Notes under the pieces: model-generated
The model's database searches: none
The model's input: only the letters and a program-made list of their open reading frames with translations
What the model was told of the DNA's origin: nothing
Translations under genes and position numbers: made by a program
Source of the DNA: Moritella marina ATCC 15381
Lineage (GTDB): Bacteria > Pseudomonadota > Gammaproteobacteria > Enterobacterales > Moritellaceae
Direction of reading: 5' to 3'
DNA: 64,000 nt
NCBI RefSeq assembly: GCF_008931805.1
Contig: NZ_CP044399.1
Coordinates: forward strand, 4,203,370-4,267,369
Part shown: in pieces, positions 40,026 through 49,525 of the stretch
How the letters are laid out: every line of letters begins with the position of its first letter
Position numbering within the stretch: the stretch's first letter is position 1

Positions 40026-41874
40026 GCTTTATCTTACCTGAACGGTATTTCGCCCAGCTAAACTCGCGCTCAATAATGCCATCATCATTGATATAGAGAA
40101 TACCCGTCTGACCGGCTAAGCGTAAATTAGGGAAATTACGTAGCTGAAGCAGATTGGGGATTAATTTAAATGAATCGTAGCCCATCGCAAAAAGATTTTG
40201 TTGGATTTTCGACATATTTGGCCACAGTGCCAAAGTTTGTTGTTTTAGTTCGCGATCTGGATTCAACAACCAAGGCATATCACTGAAGATGAGGCCATTA
40301 AGATCACGACTTTGACTTTTAGAAAGGTTGTTACCATGGGTACGTGAGCTTGCATATACAGCAACTTGTGGTGCGTATGGATTCTGCGTCGTGATAATGT
40401 AAGGAATTGCTAACATCGCTTCTGAAGGTGTCGCAATAATGTAAATGGCATCTATATCACGACGGCTACGAGTTGTTGACTTTATATCCGTACCAACGAG
40501 ATTTTTCATTAAGTTAATACGTTGGTTACTTGAAGTGACGGAAAATAACGAGGTAACGGTATTTTGCATATCACTACGGCTTTTATATTTGTAAGTCTCG
40601 CTGGTTCCTTGAGTGAGTAAGGCCCATTGCTGCGTAAATGCTGCGGATAAACGATTACCAGTACGGTTATTCGGTGCTAGGACAAGCGGTTGTTTGATGC
40701 CATCTCGTTGCATTTTCTTCGCAGCTGCAATGGCTTCATCATTAGAACTTAATGAGAAATAATAGATATTATCTGCTGCAGGTGCATTTGCTAATTTATT
40801 CAGAGATATTAAGGGTACGTCTTTAACAAGGGGTAGTACTTTACTTAAATTCGATTTTAATAACGGCCCAATAACAAAATCGGCACCGTCTTCTATCGCT
40901 TGTAAGTAAAGCGTATCGGCGCTCGTTGCTGCGGTATCGTAAAAGCGTAATGCGATATCATTATGCTCACTACCTGCGGCTGTATCTTGGTAGTAAGCAC
41001 TTAGCATACCATCACGGATAGCTTTACCTGCGACAGATTGCTTACCGGTTAAAGGGGCAAGTACCGCAATTTGGCTTGGCGTGTAAGGCGTTGTTGCCAT
41101 TGCTTTAACGAGTTCAATGGGAAATCCTGTTAAGGCTGGATGTTGAGGATAGTCATGCTTCCAGGTTTGTAAGCTCTCGATTAACCGTTTCGGGTCTGTG
41201 CGATATTGTTGTCCGATAGCCGCAAGTTGATACCAGCCCGCCAACGTTGGGTTTTCAGTTTTAAAGCGTAATATTAATAGCTCAAGTTCTGCGTTTGGTA
41301 TTACCGAGGCTGATTCCCATAAGTGATTATTATTACTGCTGTGTAATTCGCTATCGAGAAAGTCACTTAACGCAACGCGATATTCAACGGCTTTGGCATT
41401 ATTGTTGAGGAGTTCTGCAATCGTGGCGTTTAATAAATAGAAACGTTGCCAGTGAGCTTGCTCATTGGTGTCGAGTGTTGAACTAAAGTTCAGCACGCCA
41501 GCCGCCTGCTGATAACGCTTTTCTAACAAATAGGCTTCTGATTTGACTAGTGCAACTTCAAATAATTGCTTTGTTGATAGCGGGTTACGCTCTACAGACA
41601 TGAGTATGTCTAGTGCTGGCTGGGTGTGGCCTTCGGCAATCAATGCCCGAGCAGCTAATAACTGCCACGAGATTGCTTGTGGTTTATTCGCTAATGCGAT
41701 CTTATCAATGTAGTATTGTGCAGGCTGATCAATTTGTGTCAGTACGTCTGGTGCAACGATTGGTTGTGGTTTCGATGTTGCTTTTTCAGATGTTGTGGTA
41801 CTTGAACACGCGCTGAGCAGTAAACTCAAGCTTAAAAACATAATCAAGCGGGAATAGCTGTGCTTAGATTCCAT
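39988..41874 (-). CDS. lpoA: Penicillin-binding protein activator LpoA
   Basis: LpoA is an outer-membrane lipoprotein that reaches through the periplasm to activate PBP1A. The 628-residue protein has a lipoprotein signal (lipobox LSAC near residue 23), an N-terminal TPR-like helical domain (about 40-260) and a C-terminal periplasmic-binding-protein fold (about 270-620). The ATG at 41874 is chosen because AGGATA lies nine bases before it; a TTG 18 bases upstream is open but covers that ribosome site. It is divergent from rsmI and heads lpoA-yraN-diaA-dolP. Confidence 0.94.
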   Translation of the reverse strand: MESKHSYSRLIMFLSLSLLLSACSSTTTSEKATSKPQPIVAPDVLTQIDQPAQYYIDKIALANKPQAISWQLLAARALIAEGHTQPALDILMSVERNPLSTKQLFEVALVKSEAYLLEKRYQQAAGVLNFSSTLDTNEQAHWQRFYLLNATIAELLNNNAKAVEYRVALSDFLDSELHSSNNNHLWESASVIPNAELELLILRFKTENPTLAGWYQLAAIGQQYRTDPKRLIESLQTWKHDYPQHPALTGFPIELVKAMATTPYTPSQIAVLAPLTGKQSVAGKAIRDGMLSAYYQDTAAGSEHNDIALRFYDTAATSADTLYLQAIEDGADFVIGPLLKSNLSKVLPLVKDVPLISLNKLANAPAADNIYYFSLSSNDEAIAAAKKMQRDGIKQPLVLAPNNRTGNRLSAAFTQQWALLTQGTSETYKYKSRSDMQNTVTSLFSVTSSNQRINLMKNLVGTDIKSTTRSRRDIDAIYIIATPSEAMLAIPYIITTQNPYAPQVAVYASSRTHGNNLSKSQSRDLNGLIFSDMPWLLNPDRELKQQTLALWPNMSKIQQNLFAMGYDSFKLIPNLLQLRNFPNLRLAGQTGILYINDDGIIEREFSWAKYRSGKIKLEETNPETKPAP

Positions 41875-41958
41875 TGGTGTATTATCCTGCAAAAGAGATT
41901 TATAATACCCCTATACTAAAGCATCATCGCTTAACAAAAAACTACCCATGAGAATGAA

Positions 41959-42798
41959 ATGTCTGAACAAGCAACTTTATTTATCGTTCCAACCCCGATT
42001 GGCAATCTTTCTGATATCACTGAGCGTGGTTTAGAGATATTAAGAAGTGTTGATTTGATTGCCGCAGAGGATACCCGTCATACTGGTAAACTGTTAAGCC
42101 ATTATCAAATTAAGACTAAAACATTTGCATTGCATGATCATAATGAGCAGCAAAAAGCGGAATACCTAGTATCAAAATTACAATCAGGCATGAGCATTGC
42201 GCTTGTTTCTGATGCTGGAACACCTTTAATTAGTGATCCTGGTTATCACTTGGTTAATACCTGCCGTGCTAATGGCGTTAATGTCGTACCACTACCGGGT
42301 GCCTGTGCCGCTGTTACTGCGATGAGTGGCTCTGGTTTACCGTCTGACCGTTTCTCGTTTGAAGGTTTTTTACCCTCGAAAGAAAAAGCTCGCAATGACA
42401 AGATCACAGAGTTGAAAGAAGAAACTCGTACTATGATCTTCTATGAATCTCCGCGTCGTCTGCAATATACTTTAGATGCATTAACGGTGATTATGGGGCC
42501 AGAACGTGAAGTGTGCGTTGCTCGCGAAATAACCAAAGCGTTTGAAAGTATTACCACTATGCCTGTCGGTGAACTGGCAGCATGGGTTGCAGAAGACAGT
42601 AACCGCAGCCGTGGTGAAATTGTGTTGTTGGTTTCTGGTTATAAGCCTACCGGACTAGAGATTCCAGCTAAGGTGTTGAATACACTTACATTATTAAATG
42701 AAGAATTGCCATTGAAAAAAGCCGCCGCTTTGACCGCGGAAATTCACGGCTGCAAAAAGAATGCTTTGTATAAATGGGGTTTAGAAAACTTCAATTAA
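41959..42798 (+). CDS. rsmI: 16S rRNA 2'-O-methyltransferase RsmI
   Basis: RsmI methylates the ribose of C1402 in 16S rRNA; RsmH, encoded at 43373, methylates the same base. The 279-residue protein starts [15 protein letters not shown] and includes [11 protein letters not shown] and [12 protein letters not shown], the tetrapyrrole-methylase-like SAM site. The RNase P RNA gene follows. Confidence 0.96.
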   Translation: MSEQATLFIVPTPIGNLSDITERGLEILRSVDLIAAEDTRHTGKLLSHYQIKTKTFALHDHNEQQKAEYLVSKLQSGMSIALVSDAGTPLISDPGYHLVNTCRANGVNVVPLPGACAAVTAMSGSGLPSDRFSFEGFLPSKEKARNDKITELKEETRTMIFYESPRRLQYTLDALTVIMGPEREVCVAREITKAFESITTMPVGELAAWVAEDSNRSRGEIVLLVSGYKPTGLEIPAKVLNTLTLLNEELPLKKAAALTAEIHGCKKNALYKWGLENFN

Positions 42799-42801
42799 TC
42801 A

Positions 42802-42831
42802 CTGGATTTTCTGTCTTAGATTTTGTATTAT
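42802..42831 (+). promoter_or_regulatory. Putative rnpB promoter
   Basis: TATTAT at 42826-42831 is followed by a GC-rich discriminator (CCTCCGCC) and the RNA start at about 42842. The -35 is poor (CTGGAT at 42802, 18-base spacer). Confidence 0.45.
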
Positions 42832-42841
42832 CCTCCGCCTT

Positions 42842-43214
42842 GGAGTTGGTCAGACAATCGCTGCTTTATGACTCGGTATTTATATCGAGGTTATAGAGGG
42901 GAGGAAAGTCCGGGCTCCAGAGGGCAGGGTGCCAGGTAACGCCTGGGAGGCGCAAGCCTACGACAAGTGCAGCAGAGAGAAGACCGCCGATGGCTTTTTC
43001 GGAAGCACAGGTAAGGCTGAAAGGGTGCGGTAAGAGCGCACCGTGCGGCTAGTAATAGTTCGTAGCAGGGTAAACTCCACCCGGAGCAAGACCAAATAGG
43101 CTTTCTATAGGCGTGGCCCACGCTGAAAGCGGGTAGGTTGCTTGAGTCTGTGAGTGATTGCAGACCTAGAGGAATGATTGTCCACGACAAAACCCGGCTT
43201 ATCGACCAACTCCA
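42842..43214 (+). ncRNA. rnpB: RNase P RNA, bacterial class A
   Basis: This is the catalytic RNA that trims tRNA 5' leaders. Diagnostic segments are in order: GAGGAAAGTCCGGGCTCC near 42900, GACAAGTGCAGCAGAGAGAAGACC near 42962 (shown here in part as AGAGAGAAGACCGCCGAT), the GGTAAACTCCACCCGGAGCA region near 43068, and AGAGGAATGATTGTCC near 43167. The ends GGAGTTGGTC and GACCAACTCC pair as helix P1. Length is about 373 nt, the usual size. It lies between rsmI and rsmH. Confidence 0.97.
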
Positions 43215-43261
43215 AGAACCTTTCTACTCATTAGCGTGTAGTTAGGTTCTTGTTTTTCTTT
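43214..43261 (+). terminator. Terminator of rnpB
   Basis: AAGAACCT at 43214-43221 pairs with AGGTTCTT at 43244-43251, with an inner CTAC/GTAG stem, followed by GTTTTTCTTT. It starts at the last base of the RNase P RNA, so its exact 3' end needs processing. Confidence 0.85.
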
Positions 43262-43372
43262 CTTCGTATTACCTTCATTATATTTACGCTCCCCAAACTA
43301 GACCTTTTACGCTACAATAACCTTTTTTAGCACCTGCTATTATTTAAAGTATTTTTAAGAGCTTTCATCGCC

Positions 43373-44317
43373 ATGACACAAGAATTTGCACACGTATCCG
43401 TTTTACTTAACGAAACAGTCGCTGGACTCGATATAAAACCGGATGGTATTTACATTGATGGTACTTTTGGTCGCGGTGGTCACTCTCGCTTTATTTTATC
43501 GCAACTCGGTGAAAATGGTCGCTTGATCGCAATCGATCGTGACCCTGAAGCGATTGCGGTTGGTGAAGCGCTAAAATTAGAAGACCCACGTTTTGACATT
43601 GTTCACGGCCCGTTTTCTGGTATTGCTGAATACATGGAAAACAAAGAACTGACTGAACAAATTGATGGTGTATTACTTGACCTTGGTGTGTCTTCACCGC
43701 AGTTAGATGATGCATCGCGTGGTTTTAGTTTCTTACGTGATGGCCCGTTAGATATGCGTATGGATCCAACATCAGGTATCAGCGCAGCTAAATGGTTAGC
43801 GACAGCAGACTATGATGATATTGTTTGGGTATTGAAAGTATTCGGCGAAGAAAAGTTTGCCCGTAAGATTGCGCGTGCGATTGTATTTGATCGAGACGGT
43901 ACGCCATTTGAAACAACATCACAGTTAGCGGGTTTAATTTGTCGTGTTGTACCTAAATCAAAAAAAGAAACTAAACATCCAGCAACGCGTTCGTTCCAAG
44001 CGATTCGTATCTATATCAACAGCGAATTAGAAGAAATTGAGCGTGCATTAGCAGGCGCATTGAAATGTTTGAAACCGGGTAGTGGCCGTTTATCGGTGAT
44101 CAGTTTCCATTCATTAGAAGATCGCCTTGTTAAACAATTCATTCGTAAACAAGCCCGTGGTAAAGAAGTGCCATACGGTTTACCTATCATGCAAGAAGAG
44201 ATTGATAAAAGCCGGACGATGAAAGCGGTGGGTAAAATGTTAAAACCTTCAGAAGCTGAATTAGAGTTAAACCCGCGTGCACGTAGTTCTGTACTACGCG
44301 TGGCAGAGAAGTTGTAA
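43373..44317 (+). CDS. rsmH: 16S rRNA m4C1402 methyltransferase RsmH (MraW)
   Basis: RsmH methylates N4 of C1402 in 16S rRNA and is normally the second gene of the dcw cluster. The 314-residue protein has the SAM motif [13 protein letters not shown] (about residues 28-40) and [12 protein letters not shown]. mraZ, the regulator gene that commonly precedes rsmH, is absent; rnpB lies upstream instead. Confidence 0.96.
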   Translation: MTQEFAHVSVLLNETVAGLDIKPDGIYIDGTFGRGGHSRFILSQLGENGRLIAIDRDPEAIAVGEALKLEDPRFDIVHGPFSGIAEYMENKELTEQIDGVLLDLGVSSPQLDDASRGFSFLRDGPLDMRMDPTSGISAAKWLATADYDDIVWVLKVFGEEKFARKIARAIVFDRDGTPFETTSQLAGLICRVVPKSKKETKHPATRSFQAIRIYINSELEEIERALAGALKCLKPGSGRLSVISFHSLEDRLVKQFIRKQARGKEVPYGLPIMQEEIDKSRTMKAVGKMLKPSEAELELNPRARSSVLRVAEKL

Positions 44318-44318
44318 T

Positions 44319-44633
44319 ATGTTCGGCATTAAGTGGGATTTAGGTAAGGTCATCATGACTGACATCGGCCAACATAAGGGCGTTGTTGGTTTGTTGTTTG
44401 CCATCTTAATTTCCGCTTTTGCCGTGATCATGTTAACGCATGAAACACGATTACAAACCAATAATAAAGAGCAGTTACTGAGTCAGCGAGACTTTGCTGA
44501 CATTGAATGGCGTAATTTATTACTCGAACAAAGTACGCTGGAAGAGCACAGTAAAATTGAATACACTGCAAAACATAAACTTGGTATGTATCGACCAAGT
44601 ACAGCTGAAGAGCAATTGGTGACACAGCAGTGA
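44319..44633 (+). CDS. ftsL: Cell division protein FtsL
   Basis: FtsL is a small bitopic divisome protein forming the FtsQLB complex that activates FtsWI. The 104-residue product from the ATG at 44319, one base after the rsmH stop, has a membrane helix (about residues 25-41) and a periplasmic leucine-rich coiled coil. The frame open back to 44277 would overlap rsmH and is not favoured. It overlaps ftsI by four bases. Confidence 0.9.
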   Translation: MFGIKWDLGKVIMTDIGQHKGVVGLLFAILISAFAVIMLTHETRLQTNNKEQLLSQRDFADIEWRNLLLEQSTLEEHSKIEYTAKHKLGMYRPSTAEEQLVTQQ

Positions 44634-46357
44634 AAAATCGTAGTAATACTCCCAATGAAGAGCAAGAAAACTTTATCTTATGGCGCTACCGTTTAATCGT
44701 AGCGACTGTGGTATTGATTTTTATCTGCCTGCTTGCTCGAACCGCTTATATCCAAGTTATTAATCCAGAACACCTGCGTAAACAAGCCGATATGCGCTCG
44801 CTTCGTGTTGCTTCACAGCAAGTTCAACGCGGTATTATTACCGACCGTCATGGTGTGGAATTAGCTGTTAGTGTACCTGTCATGGCAATCCATGTTGATC
44901 CGCGCACGATTAAAAACAAACATAGTTTTGATAAAAAACGTGCATGGCAAGCATTCGCAGAAATTCTCGATCTTAACTTGGCGGAACTGCAAGCAAAAAT
45001 TATGGCTTCCAACGGTCGTTTTATGTATATCAAACGCCAAATCAGCCCTTCAGTCGCCAAGTATATTGATGAATTAAAGTTGGTTGGTGTGAGCCTTGCT
45101 CCAGAATCTCGCCGTTTTTATCCTACGGGTGAAGTTAGTGCGCAGCTAGTTGGCATGACCAATATTGATGATAAAGGTATTGAAGGGGTGGAAAGGGCTT
45201 ATAACGACTTCCTTACAGGTACTCAAGGCAAACGCATTGTGCGTAAAGATCGTCTCGGTAATGTCATTGAAGATATTTCTGTTATTCAACAGAGTGAGCA
45301 AGCGAATAATATCCAGCTGAGTATTGATCAGCGCATTCAATCTTTAGCTTACCAGCGCCTGAAAAAAGCGGTCAAATACAACGGTGCTGTGTCAGGTTCG
45401 TTGGTGATGATTGACGTGAAAACTGGGGAAGTACTCGCGATGGTTAATAGCCCGTCGTTTAACCCGAATAATCGCAGTAAATATGACAGTTACAAATTAA
45501 AGAATCGTGCAATTACAGATAGTTATGAGCCTGGTTCGACAATTAAACCTTTAGTTATTGCCAGTGGTTTGGATAACGGTGTTATCGCCGCCGATTCGAT
45601 AATTGACACAAATCCAGGACGAATGCGTTTAGGTGGCCGTTTAGTGCAAGACACTCGCAACCGCGGGGACATTACGTTGGCTGATATTTTACGTTACTCA
45701 TCGAACATGGGCGTGAGTAAAATTGCGTTGAAACTCGGCCATCAACGCTTACTTGATACCTATTATCAGTTTGGTTTTGGTAATGTCAGCAGTTTGATCT
45801 TAAATGGTGAAAGTCGTGGTTATATGCCTCGCCGTACCCGCTGGTCTGAATTTGAAAATGCGACATTATCATTTGGCTACGGCATGCAGGCCACGACACT
45901 GCAACTTGCTCATGCTTATGCCACGATTGGTTCTGGTGGATTATATCGCCCACTGACGATTAGAAAATTAGATACCATGCCACTCTCGGAGCGAGTTCTT
46001 TCTGAGCAAGACGCAGAAGATTTGTTATCCATGATGGAAAGGGTGGTTGAAAAAGGCGGCACGGGTGATAAAGCTCGCATTGATGGCTATCGTGTTGCAG
46101 GTAAAACCGGTACCTCTCGTAAAGCCATTGCAGGCGGTTATGGTGATGATTATGTCGCCTTATTTGCAGGTGTTGCACCTGTATCTAATCCGCGATTTGC
46201 ATTAGTTGTGGTGATTGATTCACCCAGCGGTGATCGTTATTACGGTGGTGTGATTGCTGCTCCGGTATTTGCTGAAGTAATGGAAAGAACACTGCAAATG
46301 TTAAATGTAACCCCAGATGAAAAACAATCATTAACGATAACAGCAAAAAGCTCTTAA
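44630..46357 (+). CDS. ftsI: Septal peptidoglycan transpeptidase FtsI (PBP3)
   Basis: FtsI cross-links septal peptidoglycan with FtsW. The 575-residue protein has a cytoplasmic tail, one membrane helix (about residues 20-40), a pedestal domain and the transpeptidase domain with Ser303 in STIKP, SSN near 363 and KTGTS near 490. It is a beta-lactam target. Its start overlaps ftsL. Confidence 0.97.
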   Translation: MKNRSNTPNEEQENFILWRYRLIVATVVLIFICLLARTAYIQVINPEHLRKQADMRSLRVASQQVQRGIITDRHGVELAVSVPVMAIHVDPRTIKNKHSFDKKRAWQAFAEILDLNLAELQAKIMASNGRFMYIKRQISPSVAKYIDELKLVGVSLAPESRRFYPTGEVSAQLVGMTNIDDKGIEGVERAYNDFLTGTQGKRIVRKDRLGNVIEDISVIQQSEQANNIQLSIDQRIQSLAYQRLKKAVKYNGAVSGSLVMIDVKTGEVLAMVNSPSFNPNNRSKYDSYKLKNRAITDSYEPGSTIKPLVIASGLDNGVIAADSIIDTNPGRMRLGGRLVQDTRNRGDITLADILRYSSNMGVSKIALKLGHQRLLDTYYQFGFGNVSSLILNGESRGYMPRRTRWSEFENATLSFGYGMQATTLQLAHAYATIGSGGLYRPLTIRKLDTMPLSERVLSEQDAEDLLSMMERVVEKGGTGDKARIDGYRVAGKTGTSRKAIAGGYGDDYVALFAGVAPVSNPRFALVVVIDSPSGDRYYGGVIAAPVFAEVMERTLQMLNVTPDEKQSLTITAKSS

Positions 46358-46392
46358 AAATTACAGGGCCTCAGGCGCTAGAGGTTATTTGC

Positions 46393-46462
46393 TGTAAAGG
46401 ATCGTTTGGTGCAAAGGATTGTGTAATGCCAAGGGTTTTAAATACTAAGGGTTTTGAAATGA
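46393..46462 (+). repeat. Two successive degenerate tandem duplications before murE
   Basis: A 17-base unit is present twice (46393-46409 and 46410-46426; 12 of 17 match), each with AAAGGA. It is followed by a 16-base unit twice (46431-46446 and 46447-46462), each starting AAGGGTTTT. Each copy carries a purine-rich ribosome-binding-like core, so murE has several possible ribosome sites. Confidence 0.55.
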
Positions 46463-47937
46463 ATTCGTCATGTCGAGTATTATCTCTACACGCGTGGAAT
46501 ATTGATATTGAATTAGCGGTTAATACCTTAATCATCGATAGCCGAAAAGTGCAAACCGGAGATTGCTTTGTCGCAATTAATGGCCATGCGCTTGATGGTA
46601 GACGCTTTATCACTAATGCATTAAAAAGTGGCGCAACTGCGGTACTTAAAGAGGCCGACTCTCAGGCTGAGCACGGCCATATCGACTATATCGATAGCAC
46701 GCCTATAATCTCATTCTTTGGTCTTAATCAGGCCTTGTCCGCATTAGCCGATAATTTTTATCAATCACCTTCCCAGCAATTAAAATTGATCGGTGTTACT
46801 GGTACCAATGGGAAAAGCACCATTACCCAGATTATTGCTAATTGGGTTACTTTATTAGCCGGTAAAGCGGGCGTAATGGGGACTATTGGTAATGGCTTAT
46901 TTGCACAACTAACGCAAGCCGAGAATACCACCGGCAGTGGTTTGGATGTACAAGCTGAAATTGCCAGACAGGTACAGCAAGGTGCAGAGTTGTGCGCGAT
47001 GGAAGTTTCTTCTCATGGCCTGATCCAAGGCCGTGTGAGTGCGCTGGATTTTGATGTGGCATTATTTACCAATCTTACCCGTGATCATCTTGATTATCAT
47101 GGTGATATGGAGACATATGCCGACGCAAAAAAAATCTTATTTCAAGGTGCGGTAAAACACAGGGTTCTCAATGTTGACGATGCTTACGGTAAAATGTGGG
47201 CACAGCAATGGCCTGATGCGATCCAATTTTCGGTACAACAAAACTTATCCACTCACACTGGCGCTTATCTATATTGCGATGACTTAAGCTTTGATACTGG
47301 TGGTTTTAGTTGTGAATTAAAAACCAGCTGGGGCGAAGGCAAACTGCAATGCGGTTTAATTGGTGAATTTAATGCTTCAAATGTAGTGGCTGCTTGCGCG
47401 AGTTTATTAGCGCTAGGTTATGATTTTGATGCGCTGTTACAGGTTGCTCCAAAACTGACCGCAGTCTGTGGTCGTATGGAGTTATTTAAACAAGCAGGAC
47501 AAGCGGCTTGTGTTGTTGATTATGCGCATACACCTGATGCATTAGAAAAAGCGCTACAAGCATTACGGGTACATTGCGAGGGCAAACTTTGGTGTATTTA
47601 TGGCTGTGGCGGTGATCGAGATACAGGTAAGCGGCCATTAATGGCACAAGTGGCTGAACAATTTTCAGATTTTGCTGTCATTACTGATGATAATCCTCGC
47701 ACCGAGCCTGCCTCTACGATCGTAACTGATATGCTTGCTGGACTTGCTAAACCTGATGCTGTGCAAGTTATTCATGATCGTCGTCAAGCTATTCACTGGG
47801 CGATGAGTCAAAGTGCTGCTGATGATATTATCTTAGTTGCAGGTAAAGGACATGAAGATTACCAAATTATCGGTGTGCATAAACACCATTATAGTGATCG
47901 TGAAACGATCATCGAAATGCTGGATAACCAACAATGA
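46459..47937 (+). CDS. murE: UDP-MurNAc-L-Ala-D-Glu:meso-diaminopimelate ligase MurE
   Basis: MurE adds meso-diaminopimelate to the peptidoglycan stem peptide in the cytoplasm. With the ATG at 46459 the protein is 492 residues, matching E. coli in the distance to the conserved IDSR segment, and AAGGG lies 7-8 bases upstream. The ATG at 46426 is in frame, also has AAAGGA before it, and cannot be excluded. ATP motif GTNGKSTITQ near residue 114 and the DNPR motif near 410, typical of the diaminopimelate-adding enzyme, are present. It overlaps murF by four bases. Confidence 0.95.
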   Translation: MNSSCRVLSLHAWNIDIELAVNTLIIDSRKVQTGDCFVAINGHALDGRRFITNALKSGATAVLKEADSQAEHGHIDYIDSTPIISFFGLNQALSALADNFYQSPSQQLKLIGVTGTNGKSTITQIIANWVTLLAGKAGVMGTIGNGLFAQLTQAENTTGSGLDVQAEIARQVQQGAELCAMEVSSHGLIQGRVSALDFDVALFTNLTRDHLDYHGDMETYADAKKILFQGAVKHRVLNVDDAYGKMWAQQWPDAIQFSVQQNLSTHTGAYLYCDDLSFDTGGFSCELKTSWGEGKLQCGLIGEFNASNVVAACASLLALGYDFDALLQVAPKLTAVCGRMELFKQAGQAACVVDYAHTPDALEKALQALRVHCEGKLWCIYGCGGDRDTGKRPLMAQVAEQFSDFAVITDDNPRTEPASTIVTDMLAGLAKPDAVQVIHDRRQAIHWAMSQSAADDIILVAGKGHEDYQIIGVHKHHYSDRETIIEMLDNQQ

Positions 47938-49325
47938 TTAATTTAGCGTTAAGTGCCATTGCGGCGCAGCTTAATAGTAAATTACAGGGTGATGATTGTG
48001 TCATCTCCGCTGTGTCTACAGATACGCGCACTATTAAGGTTGGCGATTTATTTGTCGCCTTAAGTGGTGATAACTTCGATGCCAATAGCTTTGTAGCTAA
48101 GGCCGTTGAGCAAGGTGCTATTGCCGCTATTGTAACGAAAAGGCAAGCCATCGATATTCCACAAATTGTGGTTAAAGATAGCCGGATAGCCTTGGGGTTA
48201 TTAGGCAAAATGGTACGTGAACAAGTGAATCCTAAAGTTGCCGCATTAACGGGCAGTAATGGTAAAACGACAACCAAAGAAATGCTCGCGGCTATTTTAA
48301 AACTCGACGCGCCGACATTAGCGACCGCCGGTAATTTTAATAATGATGTTGGTGTACCGCTGACTTTGTTACGTTTACAACCTGAAGATCAATATGCCGT
48401 GATGGAGCTTGGTGCTAATCACAAAAAAGAAATTGCCTATACCACGGGATTGGTATTGCCTGAAGTGGTGTTAATCAATAATGTTGATGCTGCACATTTA
48501 GAAGGTTTTGGCGATTTACAAGGCGTTGCGTCTGCAAAAGGTGAGATCTTAGCGGGTGTGAAACATGCAGGTATAGCGGTATTGAACCGCGATGATAAAT
48601 TTTATCAATACTGGTTACGTAAAGTTGATGAACAGCGTCACATTAGCTTTTCAGTGGTTGACGATAGTGCTGATTATTTTGCTGCTGATATTACATTTGA
48701 TGATGTCGGGAATCCAACCTTTAAACTATGTACACCAAAGGGCGTATGTATGATCAGCTTGGCTGTTGCAGGGCGCCATAATGTTGCTAATGCATTGGCT
48801 GCAGCGGCAATGGCCAGTTTTTTTGGTATTGGACTTGATACGATCAAGCTTGGTCTTAGCACAATGGAAAATGTGCAGGGACGACTGAAGATATCATCAC
48901 TCACGCCACGAGTTCGGGTTATTGATGATACTTATAACGCGAATATCGCTTCGGTGAAGGCGGCGGTTGATGTATTAACGCATTTTTCTTCGATCAATAT
49001 CTTAGTGATGGGCGATATGGGCGAGCTTGGTTCAAGTACCGCTGATATGCATCAGCAAGTGGGTCATTATGCGCAGCAACAGCAAGTTGACCATGTCTAT
49101 ACTTGCGGCGCGATGAGTCGTGAAGCAGCGTTAACTGCCGGTGATAGTGGGCGTGCTTTTTTAACGCAACCTGCATTAGTTGATGCGCTGATTGAATTAA
49201 TTACGACTGCACCAAAAACGCAGCTGTTTACCTTATTATTTAAAGGTTCTCGTAGTGCTAAAATGGAGCAAGCCATTAGCTTGTTAACCACTCGGCTCGC
49301 AGAGAAGCCTACTATGTTAATTTAA
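47934..49325 (+). CDS. murF: UDP-MurNAc-tripeptide:D-alanyl-D-alanine ligase MurF
   Basis: MurF adds D-Ala-D-Ala to complete the UDP-MurNAc pentapeptide. The 463-residue protein has the ATP motif GSNGKTTTKEM near residue 106 and the family's GNFNNDVGVPLTLL. Its last codons, TTA ATT TAA, are the first nine bases of an 18-bp tandem repeat that fills the gap to mraY. In most relatives murF and mraY overlap or nearly touch. Confidence 0.96.
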   Translation: MINLALSAIAAQLNSKLQGDDCVISAVSTDTRTIKVGDLFVALSGDNFDANSFVAKAVEQGAIAAIVTKRQAIDIPQIVVKDSRIALGLLGKMVREQVNPKVAALTGSNGKTTTKEMLAAILKLDAPTLATAGNFNNDVGVPLTLLRLQPEDQYAVMELGANHKKEIAYTTGLVLPEVVLINNVDAAHLEGFGDLQGVASAKGEILAGVKHAGIAVLNRDDKFYQYWLRKVDEQRHISFSVVDDSADYFAADITFDDVGNPTFKLCTPKGVCMISLAVAGRHNVANALAAAAMASFFGIGLDTIKLGLSTMENVQGRLKISSLTPRVRVIDDTYNANIASVKAAVDVLTHFSSINILVMGDMGELGSSTADMHQQVGHYAQQQQVDHVYTCGAMSREAALTAGDSGRAFLTQPALVDALIELITTAPKTQLFTLLFKGSRSAKMEQAISLLTTRLAEKPTMLI

Positions 49326-49514
49326 AATACGGTGTTAATTTAAAATACGGTGTTAATTTAAAATACGGTGTTAATTTAAAATACGGTGTTAATTTAAAAT
49401 ACGGTGTTAATTTAAAATACGGTGTTAATTTAAAATACGGTGTTAATTTAAAATACGGTGTTAATTCAAAATACTGTGTTAACCGAAAATACAACGTTAG
49501 TTGAAAATACAATA
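49317..49514 (+). repeat. Eleven-copy 18-bp tandem repeat at the murF/mraY junction
   Basis: The unit is TTAATTTAAAATACGGTG. Units 1-8 (49317-49460) are identical; units 9 (49461-49478), 10 (49479-49496) and 11 (49497-49514) are increasingly degenerate towards mraY. The first unit includes the murF stop. The array is 198 bases and the murF-mraY gap is 200, so the gap is almost wholly repeat. Two forward frames hit TAA in every perfect unit; the third, in frame with mraY, closes at TGA 49502-49504. There are no spacers, so it is not a CRISPR. Confidence 0.97.
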
Positions 49515-49525
49515 AAGGAAAGAAA

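Noticed and set aside
49317-49514. Possible CRISPR array
   Set aside because: The units abut without spacers and no cas genes are present; it is a plain tandem repeat.
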